DNA of 64,000 nt from Ectobius pallidus (Eukaryota; Arthropoda; Insecta; Blattodea; Ectobiidae). Both the position numbers and the translations under genes were made by a program. Shown in pieces: positions 45,071-56,169 of this stretch. The notes beneath the pieces are model-generated. The model worked only from the letters and a program-made list of their open reading frames with translations, searched no databases and was not told where the DNA came from. Location of the stretch: assembly GCA_964059195.1 (NCBI GenBank), contig CAXKWD010000013.1:25396611-25460610 (forward strand), read 5' to 3'. The first letter of the stretch is position 1, and every line of letters begins with the position of its first letter.

Positions 45071-45511
45071 AGACATACGATATGAATAGCGCTAGTGTGT
45101 GTACTATCAATGCATTTAAAGCAATAAATAAATGTTTAAATTCTTGTGATTTACATTATAATTTATTTCAATTTACATTATTATTTTCTAAACGCGATAT
45201 GATTTGATAGAACAAGTTCATGAATACTGTGATACGTGTGATTTACTACATTAAAAGACAATTTCTGTATTTAATTTTGTTATGCCCTTTGACGTGAAAC
45301 CTGTCCTTTGTGTTTTGGTTTTAATATATGTTCAAAGCTATTTTACTCTATAATCACATTGTAAATTCGGTTTTCATCATAACTTCTGAATTATCTGAGG
45401 TAATCTAATAACATGTTTCGTTCACCTGTATTTTCCACAGATAAACACTCTAAACCACAATGAAACTTCCAGCATATATAGATATTTAAGGTTTCAATAT
45501 TTGTGGTTGTA

Positions 45512-45784
45512 CAGGTAGGGAAAAAAAAGCGGACCGACTCTTGTAGCTGAATATAATATAATTTGTGTTAGTATTTTATAATAATATTAATAATCAATAT
45601 ATTCAGTTATAAAACAATACTATTAGAAACCATACTCTGGGTTTCGAAATGGGCTAAGTCAACAGTCGACACTAGAACAAATTTTAATACATTCCCTGCT
45701 ATCCTGCGAAAGCCGCTAGGCATGCGCAGTGGCTCATATCGGCAACTTAGATATTTTAGTCGGTCCGTTTTTTTTCCCTACCTG
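45512..45784. mobile_element. Tc1/mariner-type MITE (273 bp)
   Basis: Inverted ends CAGGTAGGGAAAAAAAAGCG and, from the right, CAGGTAGGGAAAAAAAACGG, then ACCGACT on both. TA flanks both sides (45510-45511, 45785-45786). No ORF. Ends and TA target fit Tc1/mariner. Confidence 0.9.
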
Positions 45785-45789
45785 TACAA

Positions 45790-46260
45790 TATAAAAATGT
45801 CTGTATTCATAAAGAAAACTGAAACATGTATTATTTAGTTAGTGGAATAGGTATAGTTCATATTATTAATACAAGTTTTAGGGCCGAATAAAAACTAATT
45901 ATAAAATGCATTGAAAATATCTGTAATATTAGACTTTATAATTGTGGTGGGGAAAACTTTCCAAATACACTTTTTTACCGCCTCATTGTTGATGGTTATT
46001 ACAACAATCTAAATGTTGTATCTTAAAGCCAAGATAATGAATTTCAGTTATACAAAATCTTGATGGTGAGTTTAGTCATGGCAGTGAGGAAAATATTTTC
46101 AAAATATACATCACCCTTCACAGTGTTACCGACGTTACTTGATGTCTCCAATGAATAATGTAACTTAATAATAACATTATGTAACATTGTTCTGTGTGAT
46201 ATAAGTTTACCGTACAATAACTTAATACCACAATATCGTCTATATTTTTGGATAATAAGA
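45790..46260. other. AT-rich gap
   Basis: No recognisable feature. Confidence 0.45.
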
Positions 46261-46261
46261 G

Positions 46262-47487
46262 TTGCGGCCGAACTAATAATTTACCCGGCTGAGACAGGTT
46301 AGTTGCGACCCTGGTTGATTACAAAGACCAACAGCCATTTTGGTGCCTTAGAATTTATACTTATTCTTGGGTATATTTAGGTCGCTGATGCCAAATGTGC
46401 CATTGGTTTTGCCCTGTCAGCTTTAGTTTTGTGAGATATGGTATTACCATTATGCATATTATCACATTTTGCGTTTGATATAAATAAAAAATAGTGCCTA
46501 TTTTAGCTTCTAAATCATGTGAAGAAAAAAGCAACACACTAATATTACATTAACATTACAATAACAATATAATATGGGGTCTTTCAAAAAATTGATATTA
46601 TCACACATTGTACGGTCGTTTATGACTTAGACTATGAACTGTCAATTTGAGGGCCAAAAAATAATCCAGCTTTTAGTTTTTCTGTACTTCGTACAGTTTT
46701 CGTCCTACGTGTCCAAAGTATGGTCAAGAACCTTCACTAGCTATATTATCAAGCAAGATTTTGTTTCGCTAGATTAAGAGTTCACGAATAAAATCTATAT
46801 AAAAGCAGAGCTTGTAGAGAAAAGCTGTTTATATATTTGTAATAAGCACACTAAGTAGGCCTAAAGCCAAAATCCGGTAAAACATCTGAGACAACAAACA
46901 AAAAGTTATTTTTTGTTGGGCTGTGTTATTACACCTACATTCTAAGGAACAATATGGTTAGTACAGATCTCTTCATGTCGTAGCTTAAATTTTCAAATTA
47001 TAAATCCATTACGATCATTTTCTGATTAATGGATTAAGACAGGTTTTAAGTGCTATGTTTGATGGACTTCAATGTAGGCCTACGAATTACCGCACTCTAC
47101 CATACCAGTAATCCTACCGAAATTCGTAACTACTAAATACATTTTGAGTATTATTACTGTTAGGTCTAGTAAATAACCCAACTCTGAATACAGAACCAAA
47201 AAACCTGAATTAATGGTCTTCAAATGCATAATTAATCAACAAATAGGTGATTTGAAATTATATAATTACCCTTGTAGTCATTCATAATGCTGTATATAAC
47301 TATTTAATTAATAACAAGCACAGATTTTTGGGAGACTACTCAGCAGCCAACCCCCCCCCCCCCCCCGCGGTGTATCCTGGGAAACGCTAATAGCCTGATG
47401 AACTCCTAATTACCTGGCCGCAACTCACCCATCCCTCTCAATATGCTGGGCCGAAATTCAAACGTAAATTTGAAACTGGCCGCAACT
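46262..47487. mobile_element. Possible TIR element with paired GTTGCGGCC motifs
   Basis: Two GTTGCGRCC words about 40-55 bp apart at the left (46262, 46303) mirror two GGCCGCAAC words at the right (47425, 47478). Arrangement suggests inverted ends, but similarity between motifs is low and no target duplication is seen. A related GGTTGATTACA/GGTTGCGACC combination recurs at 49673-49707. Confidence 0.35.
47351..47366. repeat. Poly(C) run of 16
   Basis: An uninterrupted run of 16 C followed by GCGG, in otherwise AT-rich DNA. Confidence 0.95.
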
Positions 47488-47738
47488 ACACTTTACCGAT
47501 ACTTTTCTACAGTATAGATCCTTTTTACTGCTCTAACCCGCAACCAATTTTATCACATGGATGTCAAAAGAGAAAGAATCCCATAGCAGCGACGAATTTT
47601 ACTTTCACTTGATAGATATTAACGATTCGTAAAGAAGAAAAGAGCCTCATTTCCTTTAAAGTTAGCTCCACCTTTGTAGCGGTACTGGAGTATCTCAATG
47701 TTTGTAAATTTTGAAACTCTGATATCATAACTGAACCC

Positions 47739-48472
47739 TAAAACTACAACCAAATTCCGTGGTTGTACATCCCTAGAGGGGCTAGGCCTACCATCCAACT
47801 GTTAAGTCATCTACCATAACCAGGTGGCAGAATTAGGGGCATATGATCAGCATGCCGACACCCACGGCCGTGAATGATAGTTTCCATGGCCGGAGCCGCT
47901 ACTTCTCAATCAAAATATTTCCTCAGTTAATTAATTAATTTATTTATTTTTAATTGATTAAGCAAATAAACAGCATGCCCCGTTACAGTGTAACACTGCA
48001 TGCAATCTTTACCAGATACAGTATTTGTATGAACTACTTTTTGTGTTTTGCTATATACTTATTCTAGCATTTTCATTCTTGTATAATATATCCTCTACAT
48101 GTTCCTGTCTATGATGTATGTTACCTATGTTAATGTACCTAACTTAATTGTATTATTACAATTAGATCGTTTTCTATATATTATTATTTACATTTGCTAA
48201 CCTTGTTAACAACTAATTGGAGTTGTATTACTATTTACATCATAATATAAATTTATGTACATTTCTTTCCTACTGCTATCTAAAAGTCTATAGTTTGGAT
48301 GTAGTTTTTGAATGCCCTGAGGTGCCGTCATTGCCGTGATACTTCCTCAGTTTGTATCATGCGACTGGGTGCACCCCGTACCAGACCTTCCTACCTCAGA
48401 AAAATCGGAGGAGGTACCGTGATCGAACCCGGGCCTGCGGATCCATAGCAAGCGACACTATCCACAGGCGGT
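47739..48472 (-). mobile_element. SINE family 1, full-length copy split by a retroposon
   Basis: The minus strand has the head with CGGGTTCGATCACGGTACCT and the body of the family, ending near ACGGAATTTGGTTGTAGTTT. A 12-bp duplication ATAACTGAACCC lies at 47727-47738 and 48473-48484. An unrelated 414-bp insert sits at 47929-48342 with its own duplication. Confidence 0.88.
47929..48342 (-). mobile_element. Retroposon inserted into a SINE
   Basis: Flanked by TTCCTCAGTT at 47919-47928 and 48343-48352, a 10-bp duplication of SINE sequence. On the minus strand it starts GTATCACGGCAATGACGGCA and ends in an AATAAATAAATTAATTAATT tail. It has no ORF and is probably the 5'-truncated 3' UTR of a LINE. 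The family is not recognised. Confidence 0.7.
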
Positions 48473-48484
48473 ATAACTGAACCC

Positions 48485-50440
48485 ACTAAGATATAATCTT
48501 AGTAAGATTCAGTTAGATGCGGCAAAGTAAGGTGTTTAAAATCATGTCGGGTGATACAGTTAAACTCCATCAATAAAATAATAAGATACCTTTCTTCTCA
48601 GCTTCTTTTATATTGCCGAGGCCTATCGGTCACATTTTCAGGAAATCTTGCTTGTAGAGCTACATTCAATCAGAATAAAACTGTTACATCACTGGCGTAA
48701 TTTTTTATTATAACTACTAAACAATGGAAGTGTTGGTGACTCTTTTGTCAGACAAAGTGTTTAAAGTAAAAAACTAGTTCAAGAAACTTTTCACATGCTT
48801 TAAAAGAGCTGTTTTTGGCATGAAATATAAATATTTTCTGACAGGAAAAAATTTCCATTTAATGCCAAAAACACCTCTTTTCGAGATAAAACAATTTTGG
48901 ATACTAATCATATACAAATAATCTTACTTGACTCCTTACGAAAACGAATATATCCTAAAACCATATGATCCAACATCGTCAAAAAGCTACACCAAGCTTA
49001 ACACATATTAATCAAGTAATACTGTACCTACAATTAATAAACTTAATACTTAAACCAACAAGTTTATGATACTAGAAGTGGAAATTTCTTCATTGTACTT
49101 AAAACAATTTGTTTGCTGCCAACATATTTCTTTAACACGCACCAGAAAACCCCGATTTCACCTAATTTTCGTCTTCTTCTATCAATGTGTAAAATATATT
49201 CTGAATAAGCTAGAAATAGAATAGTTAGATGAAGTTAGATGTGTTACAGTGGTTGTTCCTCATTAAATGTAGTATAGGCCTAAGTTATTCTTTAACATAC
49301 CACATTCAATAGAGGATGTATCCACTTTTGAAAAAGTGTCATCTCCACCATCGCTCCGGAGGTATCCTTAAATGTATGATTCCATTTTGTTACATTAAAT
49401 TAAGGCATTACAATAACATTTTCTTAATTAAGTGCTACTTAAATTTGATGCAATGCAAATTAACGTAGAATAATTTTTCCTAGGGGAGGGATCGTGCTTA
49501 GAGGCTGTGATGGGGAAAACCATGCATTGATAGGCCTATGTCACTACACCTAGGCTGCCAACGTTTGCTATCTAATTATTAATTAATTATTTTGATTTAA
49601 CGATTCTTCATTTCATATTTTGTTTTATTTCTATTAAGTTGTGATTATTGTTATTGCTTGAAACAACTGAAGGGTTGATTACAGCAATCATAGAACTGGT
49701 TGCGACCTTGGCTTGGTGTTTGCTATACGTTTGTTTGATTCTGTTTGCTACTGTATTACGATTTAACTTTTATTTGATTGACGAACTGCTGCATTCTTTT
49801 TGGGGTTTTCAGGCCGAGGAATATGGGGGTCTAATTTCCATACGCGAGTGTTCGTGTACGGGTAGATTATTTGTTTCATGTTTTTATGGTCAGCAAGTGT
49901 TTTAAGAACAATATAAAATAGAATCTGCGTGATTATTTCCTGGTATCTATATTTTAAACTAGGATGTAGCCTACTCAGTTACCGTTTTATTAATTTTTAT
50001 TAATAATCATTAATTTTAATTATTATAAATTTATTATCAATTACAATTATTATTATTAATTTATTGTTAATTTAATATTAATTTAAACTATAATTATTAT
50101 TGATTTTAATATTATTTTTTTCATATTGACTGCAGATTAATGGATTTACAAATAATGTTCAGTATAATTGTAATATAATTATTATACTTTTCTACACATA
50201 GTTATTTTAATTATACAATACCACTTATTTACTAATTTAAACATTTATCAATACACTCAACTGCTGAACACAGAACTAAATGAGAATGTATTACTCACGA
50301 TAACGAACTAGGCTGGTGTTGTCAAGAAGACAAGAAGTAATCACCACAAGAAAGGCCAGTCTGACGAATCCAGTCACATCGACTGAAATATGAAGATACA
50401 GTAATCACAAACCGTATTGTTTTACCACTGTCAATACTAA
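48485..50440. other. Long AT-rich gap
   Basis: A hydrophobic 85-codon frame at 49648-49905 (VATLAWCLLYVCLILFATVL) would form a membrane segment but has no family match that I know and no splice or promoter support. 49980-50230 is nearly all A/T. No gene called. Confidence 0.4.
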
Positions 50441-50489
50441 ATATTTCACATAAAATATAAATAGAACACAGATTTAGAAAGTAGAACAA

Positions 50490-50600
50490 TCAATGTCCGC
50501 CATTTCCGTGGTCTAATCAAAACAAGATTATTTAAATCGATCGATAAAAGACTCGATAGGCAATAACTATCGCCTTCAGTAGTAAATGAATCGAACACTA
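50490..50600. promoter_or_regulatory. Candidate TATA-less promoter with TATCGATA-like sites
   Basis: Contains ATCGATCGATAAAAG at 50537 and CTCGATAGGCAATAACTATCG near 50554, which resemble the DRE/DREF-type TATCGATA found at insect housekeeping promoters. It lies directly upstream of the frame at 50600. On the minus strand there is also GAAATGGCGGACATTG, so a divergent transcript is possible. Confidence 0.35.
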
Positions 50601-50785
50601 TGACAGGAATGGCGCTGATACCGTCGCTCAAAAATCGATATTTTGTGGAGACAGACAAAAAACCTTCTGTTGCGTTGAAAGTAAAACCGCCTTTCAAAAT
50701 AATATTGCTCAACCCATTGGTGTCTGGGATGGACAAGGCCAAGAGAGGAGGGATGAAAGTAACATTACCGGCGTATTCCTTTTAA
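50600..50785 (+). CDS. Possible small protein or first coding exon
   Basis: An open frame of 61 codons starting MTGMALIPSLKNRYFVETDK, with a second ATG (MALIPSL) three codons later, and ending GGMKVTLPAYSF before TAA. It is basic, lysine-rich (KPSVALKVKPPFKIILLN) and in DNA with more balanced base use than the flanks. The candidate promoter is immediately upstream. A weak donor-like GAAAGTAACA near the end could make it a first exon. I do not recognise the protein. The opposite strand also has a 98-codon frame across the same DNA, and I cannot decide by eye; the plus frame looks more protein-like. Confidence 0.35.
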   Translation: MTGMALIPSLKNRYFVETDKKPSVALKVKPPFKIILLNPLVSGMDKAKRGGMKVTLPAYSF

Positions 50786-50789
50786 ATAG

Positions 50790-51559
50790 TTCAATCTATA
50801 AAAATCAGTTTCATATTATCCACAGCCAACCTTAAAGCATTTGTTATTCACCCAATTAGAAGCATTGGGTTCGATTCCCGAAAAGGCTAGCGTTTAATAG
50901 ATACAATATTAATTAATTTGGCCTCTTGCGCTTAACTTCTCCAAGGTTATGTGATTTATTTTGATCGTACAGGTGAAATGCAAGTAAAAGTCTCATTTGT
51001 GGCAGCATCTCACTGCTTCTTTCGATTATTTAGGCTTTCTTACTTAAATTCTACATTAATGTCTTCAGACAAGTAATACGTGCTAAATTCTATGTAGCAT
51101 ATAGAAAGTTCGTTAAACCCCTTATTATAACCTAAAACTATGTTTTTGTCAAAAAAAACCCTATTTCACTTAATGAATAATTTAAAACAGTGTTTTTTTA
51201 ACTTAATAATCCGATCCCTAGTTATAATAGTTTATGAGAATTTATTGTCCGTTATTTTCCTTCTTCCTGGTCACAGATGCAATCAAAGGTATGATAATTA
51301 GGGCTAGGACTTCGATGAAATTGCATGTTTTTTTTCTATAACACAGAAACATAGCTGCTTTCGTATTTACACAATTTATATTAAATGAAACTTTTTTTAG
51401 ATATATCTATTTAGAACATTTGTTGCAGTTTTGTCTCATATGAGTTTTTTATTTTGTAATTCTTAGAGAATTTTGGTTCAATTTTTTTATAATGGTATAA
51501 TGTTTTTAGTTTTTTAAAATATTTTCTCTATTAAATTCGCCATTAAAACCTTTTTGTAC
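50790..51559. other. Intergenic gap
   Basis: A tRNA-T-arm-like TTGGGTTCGATTCCCGA occurs at 50866 without the rest of a tRNA. Otherwise AT-rich and empty. Confidence 0.4.
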
Positions 51560-51572
51560 ACATTGCAACCAT

Positions 51573-52875
51573 AGCTTAATTGTCATTCAAAGTTCCACCT
51601 TAACCACAAAACAATAAAATAACAGAGATTGTAAACTGGATACACGGTATCTAAAAATTATTATATTCTTATAAGCTTTTACATATGAACATACAAGTCA
51701 ATAAATAAATACAAGATTAAAATAGCGACTGATGTCGCAATAGTCTATATAAATTATTCTTAAAATTTTATCCTATCATATAATTACACAAGTTAAAAGA
51801 TACAAGATTAAAATAGCGATTGATGTCGCAATAGTCAATATTGCTAAATTCTAAAATGTCAGTTTAAAAAAATTATAAATTAACCTTAAAAATTATAATA
51901 TTTTATTGTACAATAATTATCTATTTTAGAGAATCTTATCGATCCTTTTATTATCAATGTTCACTAATAACAATGTTTATTTTATATACACCACTGTACA
52001 CTTAATGATGATAATATATTGCCTTGTAACCCACTTTTCTTATTCAAATCGTCTGATATCATGTATATTACAGATATTATCTTATAATACCTTATTAAAA
52101 ATACATCTGGAGGCATTAGCGTATTGTTTATGTGTTAGTTTGTAGCAATTTATGTTGAAACTTCTTTTTTGTTGTAGTTATCTTCTTACAAAAATCATTT
52201 TAGAATCCGTGTATCTAGTACTCTAGCTGTTAATCGGATATGCGCATTTCGGCTTAATATGCCATCTTCAGTCCTAAAATATAAAATATAAAATTAACAA
52301 AACGAAATTTTTTTCATTATTATAAATAATTACATTTTAACTTTATATATTGATGTATTTAAAAGTAACCAACCTTAAAATTGTGTGCGTCGAAGTCTTC
52401 ACTACAGGAGTGTTAGCTTGCTACTAACGAAGTCTTATGCTATTGCTGAGGGCATAGTTCACAGTACATTTCAAAAAGTTCATTGTGGTCAATTGCTGTT
52501 TCATTAATTATATTGTTTTTGTTTCTATATATTTCCAGATTTTCTAGTGTATTAAGCTTCAGGCTTTTTTTGTGTTTATGTAAGATTTTTAGCGTATTAT
52601 CTATTGGAGAAAACTGGTGCCCGTTATTAATTAAATGTTTAGCGTAAGCAGACCTGTTTCTATTATATTTAAAATCTGCTAAATGTTCTTGAAAACGTTG
52701 TCTGAACGATCTACCGGTTTGACCTATATACACCTGTTTGCAATCGTTACAAGTTAGCTGATATACCCCAGTGTTTTCTAGTTTATCTTCATTATTATTG
52801 TTATCATTGTTATCATTGTTAAAGAGTAATTGCTTCAAAGTATTATTAGTTTTATATGCTATCTTAAGATTTTGT
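51573..52875 (-). repeat. Left inverted arm of the PLE
   Basis: The complement of 54212-55511. It covers the 3' UTR, the hammerhead-like motif at 52236-52274 and the GIY-YIG coding end. It includes the tandem phrase AAAATAGCGACTGATGTCGC (51722) and AAAATAGCGATTGATGTCGC (51810), each able to form a small hairpin. Confidence 0.9.
52236..52274 (-). ncRNA. Hammerhead-like motif in the left PLE arm
   Basis: The minus strand reads GGA, CUGAAGA, U, stem GGC-loop-GCC, GAA, AUGCGCAU (short stem III), A, UCC. GGA/UCC form a short stem I. The core has the same extra U as the motif at 30598. An identical copy lies at 54804 on the other strand. Confidence 0.5.
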
Positions 52876-54209
52876 TGTTGCAGAGGTTTTAAGGTTTTGT
52901 GTATTCTATTATCTGTATAGTTGTAAACAACAAATTTGTTATCTTTTTCATTAGTTTTTTCTATAGGTTCCAGTGTTGACTTTTGATTATTAGCTTTATT
53001 TAGTTTAATTTTATTCTTTTTTATTAGCTTGTAAATAACTGATTCATTATAGTGATTATTTTTAGCAATTTGTAAGATCGTGTTTAATTCCTTATTGAAG
53101 TAGTGTTTACTCATCGGAATGCTTATAAGTCTACGTACCATATAGTCCAAAGCTGCCATTTTTTGACCAATAGGGTGGTTAGATTTATTGCTTATAATAT
53201 TGTCTGTATATGTCTCTTTTCTGTAGATACTATATTGTAATTTTTTGTCTTGTCTTATGATGTTGAGATCTAGGAAATTGAGTTTGTTTTGAATTTCAGT
53301 TTCCAATGTAAACTTTAATTTATCATGTATATTGTTAAAGTTTTCAATTAAGTCATTAATTTCGTCTTTATGACATACAATCAGAATATCATCTACGTAT
53401 CTGTAATACTTTTTGATGTTATGTTTCTTAATTAATTGTTCTATATAATTGTCCTCTATGTGCTGTAAGAATGTTTCTGATAGTATGCCTGACAAAGGGG
53501 ATCCCATTGCTAGACCATCTTTTTTAATATAAATTTTATTGTCAAAACTAAAGTAGTTTTGTTCCAAAATAGCTGTAATTAATGTGGTAATTTGTTTAGC
53601 AACTTCATGACTATCCCCATTATTAATTAAGTTTTGTTGTACAATATTAATTGTCTCATATATTGGAACATTAGTATATAGATTTTTTATATCTAGTGAA
53701 ATAAGTCTGTCATTTTTGTTCAATTCAATATCATTTAATTTACTAACTAAGTCTATTGTGTTTTTTATAGTGTAAGTGTTTTTAAGTTCCAACTTATGCT
53801 GTAACATCTTTTTTACAATCTTAGAAATTTTATATACAGGAGCGTTGATGAAGTTTACTATTGGCCTAATTGGATTACCATTCTTGTGAATTTTAATTTG
53901 TGCTCTAAGTTTTGGAGCTTTTGGCTTCATATGTATGGCATTTTTCATTTCTTTATCGTTTAGTATGAGATTTGAGCTTTTTATTACTCTTTTAATGTTT
54001 TGTTGAAATCTATCAGTAGGATCTTTGTCGACCGGTATAATATCATTTTCGTGAATGAATTCTATGGTTTTCTTTATGTATTCATTATTATCTATGAGAA
54101 TAATAGAGTTACCTTTATCAGCCTTGACATGTTTAATGTCGTTATCTCTTAATTTACTATTTAGATCTTGTATTGTTTTTTTATAAACTTTTGAGTTTTT
54201 GCTATCCAT
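52440..54209 (-). CDS. Penelope-like reverse transcriptase/GIY-YIG endonuclease, probably 5'-truncated
   Basis: A 589-codon open frame from MDSKNSK (the frame stays open a little further, to 54257, across the junction). RT blocks in order, numbered in the 605-residue frame: RPIVNF (131-136), SLDIKNLYTNVP (187-198, motif A Asp), GLAMGSPLS (248-256, motif B), YRYVDDILI (285-293, catalytic YVDD) and KLNFLDL (325-331). The C-terminus is a GIY-YIG nuclease: GVYQLTCNDC (497-506, with a CxxC pair) and VYIGQTGRSFRQRFQEH (509-525), with the expected Arg and Glu. The enzyme would nick target DNA and reverse transcribe its own RNA. No internal stop. PLE proteins are usually longer at the N-terminus, so the junction near 54211 probably removed the start. 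An Asn-rich run (480-489) comes from a short repeat. Confidence 0.93.
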   Translation of the reverse strand: MDSKNSKVYKKTIQDLNSKLRDNDIKHVKADKGNSIILIDNNEYIKKTIEFIHENDIIPVDKDPTDRFQQNIKRVIKSSNLILNDKEMKNAIHMKPKAPKLRAQIKIHKNGNPIRPIVNFINAPVYKISKIVKKMLQHKLELKNTYTIKNTIDLVSKLNDIELNKNDRLISLDIKNLYTNVPIYETINIVQQNLINNGDSHEVAKQITTLITAILEQNYFSFDNKIYIKKDGLAMGSPLSGILSETFLQHIEDNYIEQLIKKHNIKKYYRYVDDILIVCHKDEINDLIENFNNIHDKLKFTLETEIQNKLNFLDLNIIRQDKKLQYSIYRKETYTDNIISNKSNHPIGQKMAALDYMVRRLISIPMSKHYFNKELNTILQIAKNNHYNESVIYKLIKKNKIKLNKANNQKSTLEPIEKTNEKDNKFVVYNYTDNRIHKTLKPLQQQNLKIAYKTNNTLKQLLFNNDNNDNNNNEDKLENTGVYQLTCNDCKQVYIGQTGRSFRQRFQEHLADFKYNRNRSAYAKHLINNGHQFSPIDNTLKILHKHKKSLKLNTLENLEIYRNKNNIINETAIDHNELFEMYCELCPQQ

Positions 54210-54211
54210 AT

Positions 54212-54638
54212 ACAAAATCTTAAGATAGCATATAAAACTAATAATACTTTGAAGCAATTAATCTTTAACAATGATAACAATAATAATGAAGATAAACTAG
54301 AAAACACTGGGGTATATCAGCTAACTTGTAACGATTGCAAACAGGTGTATATAGGTCAAACCGGTAGATCGTTCAGACAACGTTTTCAAGAACATTTAGC
54401 AGATTTTAAATATAATAGAAACAGGTCTGCTTACGCTAAACATTTAATTAATAACGGGCACCAGTTTTCTCCAATAGATAATACGCTAAAAATCTTACAT
54501 AAACACAAAAAAAGCCTGAAGCTTAATACACTAGAAAATCTGGAAATATATAGAAACAAAAACAATATAATTAATGAAACAGCAATTGACCACAATGAAC
54601 TTTTTGAAATGTACTGTGAACTATGCCCTCAGCAATAG
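54212..54638 (+). pseudogene. Truncated second copy of the PLE GIY-YIG domain
   Basis: The plus-strand copy begins inside the coding region (AAAATCTTAAGATAGCATAT) and encodes the last 130 or so residues. These include GVYQLTCNDC and VYIGQTGRSFRQRFQEH, identical to the long copy apart from a 9-bp deletion and KQLIF for KQLLF. It has no RT and no start of its own. It is the coding part of the right inverted arm. Confidence 0.92.
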
Positions 54639-54803
54639 CATAAGACTTCGTTAGTAGCAAGCTAACACTCATGTAGTGAAGACTTCGACGCACACAATTT
54701 TAAGGTTGGTTACTTTTAAATACATCAATATATAAAGTTAAAATGTAATTATTTATAATAATGAAAAAAATTTCGTTTTGTTAATTTTATATTTTATATT
54801 TTA

Positions 54804-54842
54804 GGACTGAAGATGGCATATTAAGCCGAAATGCGCATATCC
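54804..54842 (+). ncRNA. Hammerhead-like motif in the right PLE arm
   Basis: The same 39-nt motif as 52236-52274, on the opposite strand. The two lie about 2.5 kb apart, so a read-through transcript could carry one in sense and one in antisense. Confidence 0.5.
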
Positions 54843-55559
54843 GATTAACAGCTAGAGTACTAGATACACGGATTCTAAAATGATTTTTGTAAGAAGATAA
54901 CTACAACAAAAAAGAAGTTTCAACATAAATTGCTACAAACTAACACATAAACAATACGCTAATGCCTCCAGATGTATTTTTAATAAGGTATTATAAGATA
55001 ATATCTGTAATATACATGATATCAGACGATTTGAATAAGAAAAGTGGGTTACAAGGCAATATATTATCATCATTAAGTGTACAGTGGTGTATATAAAATA
55101 AACATTGTTATTAGTGAACATTGATAATAAAAGGATCGATAAGATTCTCTAAAATAGATAATTATTGTACAATAAAATATTATAATTTTTAAGGTTAATT
55201 TATAATTTTTTTAAACTGACATTTTAGAATTTAGCAATAATTATATTGACTATTGCGACATCAATCGCTATTTTAATCTTGTATCTTTTAACTTGTGTAA
55301 TTATATGATAGGATAAAATTTTAAGAATAATTTATATAGACTATTGCGACATCAGTCGCTATTTTAATCTTGTATTTATTTATTGACTTGTATGTTCATA
55401 TGTAAAAGCTTATAAGAATATAATAATTTTTAGATACCGTGTATCCAGTTTACAATCTCTGTTATTTTATTGTTTTGTGGTTAAGGTGGAACTTTGAATG
55501 ACAATTAAGCTAATATACCACAAACGGAAATGAAATTCATTAATCAACATTGCAACCAT

Positions 55560-56165
55560 TTTTTTACACTTTAAAATTTTAAATCTTACACCCCTATGTA
55601 ATGGACCAGTCCAGCCACCCCTTCAATACAGTTTAATCCAGCTAAAACTTGAATAGAATATCTGTTGTCTATTGCAATTCAAAGTAGAACTGTAATACAA
55701 CGACAAAAAAAGACTACCGGAAATTAACGACTACTTTTTTAAGGTAAAATAATTTATAGACAACATTTAGAAAAAGTATACAAAACAACATAAAGAATTC
55801 TGTAGCATATAGTCTTACATTTTGATATGGTACTTTAATTAAAAAATGCATTTATTAATTAGGGCCTATAATTATCACTCTAAATAATAACAAAAACTTT
55901 AACCCCTCTTTTTTTCCACTAAGTTAATTTAGAATAATTAGAATAATTCTGAGCGATTTTAAAATCATTTCCAGGGCATTCTTAAAGAATTTTTGGTCAT
56001 AAGTTCCTCGTTTATTGGTCAATTTTTGGTAATTTCTACATCCAACATCCAAGCCTTAATGATGACCACAGAATTCTGCCACGGCTATCTGTGATCTAAG
56101 ATTCTATATTACACTATAAAATTTCATTGAACTTCTTTCACATGGAAATGTGCTAGTGTTATATA
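55560..56165. other. AT-rich gap
   Basis: No recognisable feature. Confidence 0.45.
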
Positions 56166-56169
56166 GGTC

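Larger units (their letters stand above)
54212..55511 (+). repeat. Right inverted arm of the PLE
   Basis: The complement of 51573-52875. Differences seen include ACACTCATGTAGTG against the complement of CACTACAGGAGTGT, and a few extra bases at about 55240. Confidence 0.9.
51573..55546 (-). mobile_element. Penelope-like element, head-to-head inverted composite
   Basis: One long minus-strand copy is joined at about 54211 to a 5'-truncated plus-strand copy. This yields inverted arms of about 1.3 kb (51573-52875 and 54212-55511). The right arm is followed by a 35-bp extension (55512-55546) holding GGAAATGAAATTCATTAATC, comparable to the extensions at three other loci here. A 13-bp target duplication, ACATTGCAACCAT, lies at 51560-51572 and 55547-55559. 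Arms are nearly identical (a few base changes, one 9-bp indel in an ATTGTTATC repeat), so the insertion is recent. Terminal repeats in inverted order with a short extension are a recognised PLE structure. Confidence 0.93.

Noticed and set aside
49648..49905. 85-codon membrane-like frame
   Set aside because: Hydrophobic frames arise easily in T-rich DNA; no other support.
50855..50895. A tRNA or SINE at the B-box-like TTGGGTTCGATTCCCGA
   Set aside because: Only the T arm is present; no A box or acceptor stem in range.
51722..51745. A second hammerhead around CTGATGTCGC in the PLE arm
   Set aside because: It makes a small GCGAC/GTCGC hairpin but lacks the GAAA core.
54933..55121. A 62-codon frame present twice (51957-52145 and 54933-55121)
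   Set aside because: It is repeated only because it lies in the inverted arms of the PLE 3' UTR.
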